NCBI GenBank assembly: GCA_045805385.1
Contig: JBJMLG010000171.1
Location: 1-5,118, forward strand
Direction: 5' to 3'
Source: JADGHQ01 sp045805385
GTDB taxonomy: Bacteria > Actinomycetota > Thermoleophilia > Solirubrobacterales > Thermoleophilaceae
Length of the DNA: 5,118 nt
Each line of letters begins with the position of its first letter. Position 1 is the first letter of the stretch. Both the position numbers and the translations under genes were made by a program. The notes beneath the pieces are model-generated. The model did no database searches, was not told where the DNA came from, and worked only from the letters and a program-made list of their open reading frames with translations. Below are positions 1-5,118 of this stretch, in pieces.

Positions 1-255
1 CCAGACGCTGCGCGGCCGCCGCGGCGTGAACTTCTGGAGGAAGTGCGTGTCGTCGAGCGCCCTGCGCTGCCCGTCGATCCAGCCGTGGCAGAGCGCCGCG
101 TCGAGCACGACGGCGTAGGGAACGACCGGGACTCCCTTGCCCTTCTTCCCCAGCTTCAGCCACACGCCGGGCGAATCCTCGGGCTGCTCGGCGAGCCAGC
201 GCTCCCACTCCTCGGCGCTTTCGATCAGGAGCTCTGGCTGCTCGTCGGGACTCAC
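1..255 (-). CDS. YdeI/OmpD-associated family protein, N-terminal part (truncated by window edge)
   Basis: The reverse strand reads from a GTG at 255 through 85 codons to the edge without a stop; the C-terminal part is outside. The translation has the hallmarks of the YdeI/OmpD-associated (bacteriocin-protection-like) family in order: an aromatic-rich helix SAEEWERWL (13-21), GVWLKLGKKGKG (30-41), an LDAALCHGWIDGQ core (51-63), then LDDTHFLQKFTPRRPRSVW (67-85), which in the family continues into a Ser-Lys-Ile/Val-Asn segment. Full relatives are roughly 190 residues, so about half is seen. The biochemical role of the family is poorly defined; annotation as bacteriocin protection comes from distant relatives and should not be taken as function. 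No in-frame start exists for several codons upstream, and no Shine-Dalgarno lies within 15 bases of the GTG, which suggests a leaderless message. The gene diverges from hyuA. Family assignment is firm, function unknown. Confidence 0.9.
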   Translation of the reverse strand, partial: MSPDEQPELLIESAEEWERWLAEQPEDSPGVWLKLGKKGKGVPVVPYAVVLDAALCHGWIDGQRRALDDTHFLQKFTPRRPRSVW

Positions 256-262
256 CGATCGC

Positions 263-268
263 AGGATA
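263..268 (-). promoter_or_regulatory. Putative -10 box for the YdeI-family gene (leaderless)
   Basis: On the reverse strand this reads TATCCT, matching the actinobacterial -10 pattern TANNNT. Seven bases (256-262) separate it from the GTG start at 255, the usual distance from -10 box to transcription start, so the message would begin at or next to the start codon. This agrees with the absence of a ribosome binding site. No convincing -35 hexamer is seen; it would lie inside hyuA. It shares its TA (267-268) with the opposing box. Confidence 0.5.
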
Positions 269-272
269 GGTT
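267..272 (+). promoter_or_regulatory. Putative -10 box for hyuAB (leaderless or near-leaderless)
   Basis: TAGGTT fits TANNNT and ends six bases before the hyuA ATG at 279, placing the predicted transcription start at the start codon. The -35 region would fall inside the YdeI-family coding sequence around 243-249 and shows no recognisable hexamer. The alternative reading is that AGG at 268-270, eight bases before the ATG, acts as a weak Shine-Dalgarno of a longer transcript. The box overlaps the divergent -10 by two bases. Confidence 0.45.
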
Positions 273-278
273 CCCCGA

Positions 279-2249
279 ATGCTCCTCGGCGTTGACGTGG
301 GCGGCACCTTCACCGACGCCGCGCTGCTGTCGGCCGACGGGCTCGTGACGGCGAAGGCGCCGTCCACGCCGGACGACCAGTCGCGCGGCGTGATCGACGC
401 GGTCGGCGCGGCGCTCGAGGCGGCCACGGCGAAGCCGGGCGACATCGAGCGCTTCGTGCATGGCATGACCGTCGGCACGAATGCCCTGCTCGAGGGGCGT
501 GTCGCGCGCACGGCGCTGCTCGCGACCGAGGGCTTCACCGACCTCGAGGAACTCCGGCGCCAGGCGCGTCCCGAGCTCTACCGCCTCTGCTCGGCGTGGC
601 CGCAGCCGATCGTGCCGGCGGAGCTGCGCGTGCCCGTGCCGGAGCGCTGCGGCCCGGACGGAGTGCTGCGGGCGCTCGACGAGGACTCGCTGCGCGCCCT
701 GGTGCGCGAGCGCTGCAGCGGCGCGGAGGCGGTGGCCGTGTGCCTGCTCTGGGGCTTCCGCCACCCGGAGCACGAGCGCGCCGCCGCGCGCGTGGCGGCC
801 GAGGTGCTGGGTGAGGACGTGCACGTATCGACCTCGCACGAGACCGCGGGCGTGTTCCGGGAGTACGAGCGCTGCGCAACCACGATCGTGGACGCCGCGG
901 TGTCGCCGCTGCTGCGCCGCTACCTGGAGCGGCTCACCGGCCGCGCGCGCGACGCGGGGCTGCCTGCGCCCGAGGTGATGCTCTCGGGCGGCGGCGTCGC
1001 AAGCGCCGAGACCGCGGCGCGGCACGGCTCGTGGACCGTGCTCTCGGGCCCGGCAGGAGGAGCGGTCGGCGCCGCGATGCTCGCGGAGCGCGCGGGCGCG
1101 CCCGGTGCGGTATGCCTCGACATGGGCGGCACCTCTTGCGACGTGTCGGTCGCGATCGGCGGCCGCGTGCGCGAGACCGGTGGGCGTGAGGTGGCCGGAC
1201 GCGCGCTCGCGCTGCCGATGGTCGACGTGCACACGATCGGCGCGGGCGGCGGCAGCGTGGCCTGGCGCGACGCGGGCGGAGCCCTGCGCGTGGGACCGCG
1301 CTCGGCGGGTGCCGTGCCGGGCCCCGCCGCGTACGGCCGCGGCGGGACCGAGCCGACCGTCACCGACGCGAACCTGCTGCTCGGCTACCTCGACGCCTCG
1401 TCACCGCTCGCCGGCGGTGTGCAACTCGACCGCGACGCAGCCGAGCGCGCGGTTGGCGGACTCGCTCGTGAGCTGGGACTCAGCGCGCCAGAGGCCGCCG
1501 AGGGAATCACGCGAGTAGCGAGCTCCGAGATGGCCCGCGCAGTGCGCGTGATGACGGTCGAGCGCGGTACCGACCCGCGGGAGCTCGCGCTGCTGCCATT
1601 CGGCGGCGCGGGGCCGCTGCACGCGGTCGCAATCGCGGACGAGCTCGGCATCACGCGGGTGATCGTTCCGCGTGCATCGGGCGTCCTGTCGGCACTCGGG
1701 CTGCTCGTTTCGGAGCGGCGGCGCGATCTCGTGGAGAGCGTGCTGCTGTCCGGCGACGACCTGGCCGCCGAGCGGGTCGCCGAGGTGGTCGAAAGGCTCG
1801 CCGACCGCGGTCGCGAGGAACTGGCCGACGACGCGGCCGAGGTGCGCGCCTCGTACGACCTTCGCTACCGCGGCCAGGCTTTCGAGCTGACGGTGGACGG
1901 CGAGCCCGCGCCCGACCTGGCGGACCTGCGCAAGGCGTTCGAGGCCGAGCACGAGCGCCGCTACGGCTACGCCGATCCCGACGCGCAGCTCGAGCTCGTG
2001 ACCGTGCGCGTGGCGGTTGCTCTGCCGGGCGCCGAGCTTGCGCGGCCGCGCACACCGGTCGAGCCACCCACGTCTGAGCGCGACGTGACGATCGGCGGCG
2101 AGCGCGTACGCGCGACCGTGCACCGCGGCTCGTTCGGGCACGTCGCCGGACCGGCGATCTGCGAGCTGGCCGAGGCGACGCTCGTGGTGCCGCCCGGATG
2201 GAGCGGCGGCGAGGATGCCGACGGCACGATCTCGATCGAGAGGGGCTGA
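279..2249 (+). CDS. hyuA: Hydantoinase/oxoprolinase family protein, subunit A (ATPase-fold subunit)
   Basis: A 656-residue cytoplasmic subunit of an ATP-dependent hydantoinase/oxoprolinase-type enzyme. The N-terminal domain opens with the phosphate loop GVDVGGTFTD (4-13), then HGMTVGTNALLEG (61-73) and RRQARPELYRL (93-103). The main domain carries LSGGGVAS (235-242), SGPAGGAVGA (256-265), the second phosphate loop LDMGGTSCDVS (280-290), VDVHTIGAGGGS (315-326), PGPAAYGRGGTEPTVTDAN (347-365) and LPFGGAGPLHA (439-449). The C-terminal domain shows YDLRYRGQAFELTV (526-539) and HERRYGY (558-564). All domains are present; the length is slightly below the family's usual 680-700, with no sign of damage. 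The start is fixed by an in-frame TAG at 267-269: the 279 ATG is the only start codon after it that keeps the phosphate loop in its normal place. In this family subunit A binds ATP and presumably phosphorylates the substrate while subunit B completes the reaction. Substrate (hydantoin, 5-oxoproline, lactam or ketone) cannot be told; family assignment is very secure. Confidence 0.96.
   Translation: MLLGVDVGGTFTDAALLSADGLVTAKAPSTPDDQSRGVIDAVGAALEAATAKPGDIERFVHGMTVGTNALLEGRVARTALLATEGFTDLEELRRQARPELYRLCSAWPQPIVPAELRVPVPERCGPDGVLRALDEDSLRALVRERCSGAEAVAVCLLWGFRHPEHERAAARVAAEVLGEDVHVSTSHETAGVFREYERCATTIVDAAVSPLLRRYLERLTGRARDAGLPAPEVMLSGGGVASAETAARHGSWTVLSGPAGGAVGAAMLAERAGAPGAVCLDMGGTSCDVSVAIGGRVRETGGREVAGRALALPMVDVHTIGAGGGSVAWRDAGGALRVGPRSAGAVPGPAAYGRGGTEPTVTDANLLLGYLDASSPLAGGVQLDRDAAERAVGGLARELGLSAPEAAEGITRVASSEMARAVRVMTVERGTDPRELALLPFGGAGPLHAVAIADELGITRVIVPRASGVLSALGLLVSERRRDLVESVLLSGDDLAAERVAEVVERLADRGREELADDAAEVRASYDLRYRGQAFELTVDGEPAPDLADLRKAFEAEHERRYGYADPDAQLELVTVRVAVALPGAELARPRTPVEPPTSERDVTIGGERVRATVHRGSFGHVAGPAICELAEATLVVPPGWSGGEDADGTISIERG
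2239..2245 (+). promoter_or_regulatory. Ribosome binding site of hyuB, inside the end of hyuA
   Basis: AGAGGGG lies in the last codons of hyuA, four bases before the hyuB ATG. With the TGA stop (2247-2249) directly touching the ATG, ribosomes ending hyuA can restart at hyuB. This suits equimolar synthesis of two subunits of one complex and supports the ATG at 2250. Confidence 0.75.
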
Positions 2250-3749
2250 ATGGACCCGGTCACGCTGCAGGTGATGCTGGGCGCGCTGCGCGCGGCCTGC
2301 GACGAGATGGGAGTGGTGCTCGTGCGCTCCGCCCACTCGGCCAACATCAAGGAGCGGCGCGACTCCTCGACCGCGCTCTTCGACGCCCGCGGGCAGATGG
2401 TGATGCAGGCCGAGCACATCCCGGTGCACCTGGGTGCGATGCCGTTCGCCGTCGACGCCGTGCGGGCGGAGGAGCAGCGCCCGGGGGACGCGTGGATCCT
2501 CAACGACCCGTACCGGGGCGGCACCCATCTTCCGGACATCACGATGGTCTCGCCCATCTTCGCCGCGGGCGAGCTCGCCGGCTTCGCGGCGAGCCGGGCG
2601 CACCACGCCGACGTGGGCGGGCCGTTTCCGGGCAGCATGCCCGCCGGCTCGCGCACGCTCGAGGAGGAGGGCGTCGTGATCCCGCCGACCCGGCTCGTGG
2701 CAGAGGGGCGGCTCGACGAGGAGCTGCTCGAGGGACTCGTGTCGCGAATGCGCAACCCGGGGCAGCGACGCGCGGACCTGCGCGCGCAGCTCGCCGCAAA
2801 CCGCACCGGCGAGGAGCGCCTGCGCGAGCTGGTGGACCGCAACGGGCGAGCCACGCTCGACGAGGCGATGGCCGAGACGCTCGACTACGCCGAGCGCCGC
2901 ACGCGAGCACGGATCGCCGAGATGGAGGACGGCGAGCGGGAGACAACCGACCTGCTCGAGGCCGCCGACGGCGACCTGGAGCTGCGGTTGCGGGCGAGCG
3001 TGCGCGGCGACTCGATCGAGCTCGACTTCAGCGGCTCCGCCCCGCAACACGAGGGGAACCTCAACTGCCCGCTCGCCGTGACGCTGTCTGCCTGCTACTT
3101 CGCGCTGCGGGTGCTCACCGACCCTGACGTGCCGCCGTGCGCGGGGGCGTACCGGCCGCTCGAGGTGATCGCGCCCGAGGGCACGTTGCTGAACGCACGG
3201 CCGCCGGCTGCCGTGGTGGCGGGCAACGTGGAGACCTCGTCGCGCGTCGCCGACCTGGTGCTGGCGGCGTTCGGTCGCGCCCTCGGCCAGGGCACGATGA
3301 ACAACCTCACGCTCGGCAACGACGGCTTCACCTACTACGAGACGCTCGGCGGCGGTCAGGGCGCCTGCCCGGACGCCGACGGACCGAGCGCCGTGCACGT
3401 GGCGATGAGCAACACGCTCAACACCCCCATCGAGGCACTCGAGCTCGAGTTCCCGCTGCGCGCGGTCGAGTACTCGCTGCGCCGCGGGTCGGGCGGCGCC
3501 GGCCGCTTCCGCGGTGGCGACGGAGTGGTGCGCGAGCTGGAGGCTCTCGAGCCGATGCGGTTCTCTCTCCTCACCGAGCGGCGGCGGCATGCGCCGCCGG
3601 GAGCGGACGGCGGCGAGCCAGGTGCGCCGGGTCGCAACCTGCTGAACGGCGAACCGCTTCCGCCCAAGGCAAGCGGCGATCTGGAGCAAGGCGATCGCCT
3701 GAGGATCGAGACGCCGGGCGGCGGCGGCGAGGGCGAGCCTCCCGGGTAG
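2250..3749 (+). CDS. hyuB: Hydantoinase/oxoprolinase family protein, subunit B
   Basis: A 499-residue cytoplasmic partner of HyuA, spanning one hydantoinase B domain almost end to end. Conserved blocks in order: IKERRDSSTALFDARGQ (33-49), AEHIPVHLGAMP (54-65), NDPYRGGTHLPD (85-96), ASRAHHADVGG (114-124), GVVIPP (141-146), NPGQRRADLRAQLAAN (169-184), LDFSGSAPQHEGNLNCP (258-274), GNVETSSRVAD (325-335), MNNLTLG (350-356), YETLGGGQGA (363-372), MSNTLNTPIEALE (386-398), and a basic glycine-rich SLRRGSGGAGRFRGGDG (409-425). It ends with the family's typical TPGGGG tail (488-493). The His/Asp residues of HLPD and HHAD correspond to invariant positions that are candidate metal or catalytic ligands; no key block is missing. 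Length is at the short end of the family (about 510-600). It starts immediately after the hyuA stop. In eukaryotic 5-oxoprolinase the two subunits are one fused chain; in bacteria they are usually split as here. Substrate unknown: no third subunit, racemase, carbamoylase or transporter is visible in the window. Confidence 0.96.
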   Translation: MDPVTLQVMLGALRAACDEMGVVLVRSAHSANIKERRDSSTALFDARGQMVMQAEHIPVHLGAMPFAVDAVRAEEQRPGDAWILNDPYRGGTHLPDITMVSPIFAAGELAGFAASRAHHADVGGPFPGSMPAGSRTLEEEGVVIPPTRLVAEGRLDEELLEGLVSRMRNPGQRRADLRAQLAANRTGEERLRELVDRNGRATLDEAMAETLDYAERRTRARIAEMEDGERETTDLLEAADGDLELRLRASVRGDSIELDFSGSAPQHEGNLNCPLAVTLSACYFALRVLTDPDVPPCAGAYRPLEVIAPEGTLLNARPPAAVVAGNVETSSRVADLVLAAFGRALGQGTMNNLTLGNDGFTYYETLGGGQGACPDADGPSAVHVAMSNTLNTPIEALELEFPLRAVEYSLRRGSGGAGRFRGGDGVVRELEALEPMRFSLLTERRRHAPPGADGGEPGAPGRNLLNGEPLPPKASGDLEQGDRLRIETPGGGGEGEPPG

Positions 3750-3766
3750 CGGCGGCGCCCGCTGGG

Positions 3767-3772
3767 TACCCT
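3767..3772 (+). promoter_or_regulatory. Putative -10 box for the VWA protein gene
   Basis: TACCCT matches TANNNT and lies in the 33-bp gap after hyuB, ten bases before the GTG at 3783, so transcription would start within a few bases of, or at, the start codon. No Shine-Dalgarno precedes that GTG, which fits a leaderless or near-leaderless message. The box is part of a GGGTACCC palindrome (3764-3771). No -35 hexamer is recognisable. If real, it separates expression of the surface-protein genes from hyuAB. Confidence 0.4.
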
Positions 3773-3782
3773 GGCGCGTGCG

Positions 3783-5018
3783 GTGTGGGAGCCGAGCCGA
3801 TCGCGTGCCTGCCGCGCGCTCCTCGCGGGCGTGCTGGCGCTCGCCTGCGCGCCAGCGGCCGCCCAGGCGCAAACGGCGGCTGCGCCGGCGCCGCCTGACT
3901 CCTCGGTGCTCCTGGTGCTCGATGCTTCGGCAGCGATGAAGGCGGCCGCCGCCGACGGCGTGCCAAAGGCCGAGGCCGCGCGCCGCGCGCTCCGCTCGCT
4001 GCCCGCGCAGGTCCCGGCATCGTCGCCGCTCGGCACCCGGCTCTACGGCGGATCGTGCTCCTCGAGCTCGCTAGCCCGTCCGGTCGAGCCACTCGGCACG
4101 GTGGGGCTGCGCTCGGTGGCCGCCGCCTACAGGCCTGCGGGCAAGGCGCCGCTCGCGCTCGCGTTGCAGCGCGCGGCCCAGGACCTGCCGGCACGCGGCA
4201 CGCGGGCGATCGTCCTGCTCGCGGCCGGAGGCGACGATTGCGCCCGGCCGCAGGGGCAGGCCTCGTGTGAGGCGGCTCACCGGCTCGCCGCGCGCGATCC
4301 AGGTCTGCGGATCGAGGTGATCGGCCTCGGGGTGGATCCTGCCGCGCGCCGAGAGCTCGGCTGCGTCGCCCGCGAGGGACGCGGTGTCTACGCGGATGCG
4401 ACCGGCAGCGCCGACCTCACGGCCGCCCTCGGCGCCGCGGCATCCCGAGCCCTTAGGGACCGCAGGCCGGAGGGCGGCGCAGTGTCCGGCTCGGTCGATC
4501 CCGCAACCGCGGCTCCCCTGCCGCCCGGCCTTCATGTCGACTCGATCGCGCCGGGTGAGGAGCGCTGGTACCGGCTCGAGGCCGGGGCGGGCGAGGAGGC
4601 GCTCGCGGCCGCGACCGTGATCGGGCCCGCGAGGGCGCAACTCGAGGCGGTCGGCTCGTCGCTCAGCGCGCAACTCATGAACGGCGGAACGGCGGCCTTC
4701 GACCAGATTCCGAGTCTGTTCGCGTTCGGGAACGCGCTCCCCTCGGTCGGTGTCCGCGGCGTGCCTGGCAGTCACCTGCTCCGGGTTCAGTTGCGCGACG
4801 ACTCAGCGGGCACGATCCAGAAGGGCACCGGCGGGCGAGCGCTTGCACTCGAGCTGGCCTCGGGCGCAAGGAACCCCGTCGCGCTCGCTGCTCCGCGCCG
4901 CACACAGAGCGGCGCCGCCGAGGCGAGCGACGGTGTGACCGTGGTGCTGATCGCCGGGTGTGCCCTGCTCGGGGCTCTCGCCGGGCTCGCGATCGGGCTA
5001 TGGAGGCGCCGCTCGTGA
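3783..5018 (+). CDS. Exported membrane-anchored VWA-domain protein with degenerate MIDAS
   Basis: A 411-residue predicted type I membrane protein acting outside the cell. Residues 1-29 are a signal peptide: basic SRSRACR, a hydrophobic ALLAGVLALA core and a likely cut after AQA (27-29). Residues about 40-225 form a von Willebrand A domain: SVLLVLDASAAM (41-52), GTRLYGGSC (84-92), GKAPLALALQ (120-129), RAIVLLAAGGDDC (141-153), RIEVIGLGVD (176-185), and LGCVAREGRGVYADA (192-206). A second, beta-rich region (about 245-360) with LPPGLHVDSIAPGEERWYRL (246-265) resembles the prepeptidase-C-terminal-like module that follows VWA in many actinobacterial surface proteins. Residues 384-407 are one membrane helix followed by RRRS, so nearly the whole protein is extracellular. 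The MIDAS metal site is mostly lost. Cysteines 92, 153, 162 and 194 could form two disulfides. The first in-frame GTG after the hyuB stop is taken as start; the next would cut the signal peptide. Function unknown; probably protein-protein binding at the envelope. Confidence 0.85.
   Translation: MWEPSRSRACRALLAGVLALACAPAAAQAQTAAAPAPPDSSVLLVLDASAAMKAAAADGVPKAEAARRALRSLPAQVPASSPLGTRLYGGSCSSSSLARPVEPLGTVGLRSVAAAYRPAGKAPLALALQRAAQDLPARGTRAIVLLAAGGDDCARPQGQASCEAAHRLAARDPGLRIEVIGLGVDPAARRELGCVAREGRGVYADATGSADLTAALGAAASRALRDRRPEGGAVSGSVDPATAAPLPPGLHVDSIAPGEERWYRLEAGAGEEALAAATVIGPARAQLEAVGSSLSAQLMNGGTAAFDQIPSLFAFGNALPSVGVRGVPGSHLLRVQLRDDSAGTIQKGTGGRALALELASGARNPVALAAPRRTQSGAAEASDGVTVVLIAGCALLGALAGLAIGLWRRRS
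5002..5006 (+). promoter_or_regulatory. Ribosome binding site of the downstream secreted protein
   Basis: A perfect GGAGG sits within the last codons of the VWA gene, eight bases before the GTG at 5015 and eleven before the ATG at 5018. The spacing favours the GTG. It is the clearest Shine-Dalgarno in the window and implies translational coupling to the VWA gene. Confidence 0.7.
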
Positions 5019-5118
5019 TGCGGCGTCTGATCGTCGCCGCCGTCGTGGGTCTCGCGCTCGCCGCGCCCGCCGGCGCCGCGGAACACCCGCTGGCCGGCGG
5101 CGCCACCTTCAACACGGC
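5015..5118 (+). CDS. Secreted or membrane protein, N-terminal fragment (truncated by window edge)
   Basis: The open frame runs to the window end, so only about 34 residues are visible. It overlaps the VWA stop by four bases (GTGA). In-frame GTG (5015) and ATG (5018) are adjacent codons; the GTG has the better distance to GGAGG, but either gives essentially the same product. The protein begins with a textbook Sec signal peptide: MRR, a hydrophobic LIVAAVVGLALAAPA core, and a cut after AGAA or AGA. The mature end starts EHPLAGGATFNTA. That stretch resembles the lead-in of the beta-sandwich modules found in VWA-linked actinobacterial secreted proteins, but the visible part is too short to name a family. 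The overlap with the VWA gene indicates one operon and probably one functional unit at the cell surface. Confidence 0.75.
   Translation, partial: MMRRLIVAAVVGLALAAPAGAAEHPLAGGATFNT

Noticed and set aside
292..297. A TTGACG hexamer resembling a -35 box.
   Set aside because: It encodes part of the invariant GVDVGG loop of HyuA, lies downstream of the start on the plus strand, and has no -10 box at the right spacing.
43..348. A 101-codon plus-strand frame at the left edge.
   Set aside because: The minus strand here encodes a clear YdeI-family protein; the plus-strand product has no family features and would overlap the hyuA start.
252..1232. A 326-codon minus-strand open frame opposite the first half of hyuA.
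   Set aside because: It has the same cause, a low-complexity Arg/His/Ala-rich translation, and it overlaps the divergent promoter and hyuA start.
3755..3777. Possible hairpin between hyuB and the VWA gene: GCGCC (3755-3759) with GGCGC (3773-3777).
   Set aside because: The stem is only five pairs with a 13-base loop and no T-run follows, so it is not a credible intrinsic terminator; GC-rich sequence gives such stems by chance.
3834..3848. A lipobox-like ALAC at residues 19-22 of the VWA protein, suggesting a lipoprotein.
   Set aside because: The -3 position is Ala rather than Leu/Val, a good signal peptidase I site (AQA, 27-29) follows, and the protein already has a C-terminal membrane anchor.
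1401..3872. An 823-codon open frame on the minus strand covering the end of hyuA, all of hyuB and the start of the VWA gene.
   Set aside because: It is the mirror of real genes with G/C at nearly every third base, which removes stops from the antisense frame. Its product is Arg/His/Ala/Val-rich with no recognisable motif, while the plus-strand HyuA/HyuB motifs are continuous and unmistakable.

Overview
The window is very GC-rich and gene-dense. It reads as chromosome of a high-GC Gram-positive actinobacterium. The protein style (Ala/Arg/Glu-rich, GTG starts, an actinobacterial-type membrane-anchored VWA protein, start codons with a TANNNT box just upstream and no Shine-Dalgarno) would suit the Thermoleophilia/Solirubrobacterales. 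That placement is inference; no rRNA or marker gene is present. There are no RNA genes, mobile elements, CRISPR arrays or long repeats, and no stretch over 300 bases lacks a gene.

Left edge (1-255, minus strand): the N-terminal 85 codons of a YdeI/OmpD-associated family protein that runs off the window. It diverges from the next gene across only 23 bp. That gap holds two back-to-back -10-like boxes sharing a central TA, each correctly placed for a leaderless transcript.

Centre (279-3749, plus strand): a two-gene unit, hyuA then hyuB, encoding the two subunits of a hydantoinase/oxoprolinase-family enzyme. HyuA is the ASKHA-fold ATPase subunit and HyuB its catalytic partner. The genes abut exactly (TGA then ATG), with a ribosome binding site inside the end of hyuA, so they are very probably translationally coupled. 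Known relatives open or carboxylate substrates at the cost of ATP (5-oxoproline, N-methylhydantoin, acetone, acetophenone, caprolactam). The sequence does not say which substrate is used here.

Right part (3783-5118, plus strand): an exported protein with one C-terminal membrane anchor and a von Willebrand factor A domain whose metal-binding (MIDAS) site is largely destroyed. It overlaps the start of a second exported protein that is cut off by the window end. These two look like a separate cell-surface unit with its own TANNNT box in the 33-bp gap after hyuB, although read-through from hyuAB is possible. This pair, and the shared divergent promoter, are the least ordinary parts of an otherwise conventional region.
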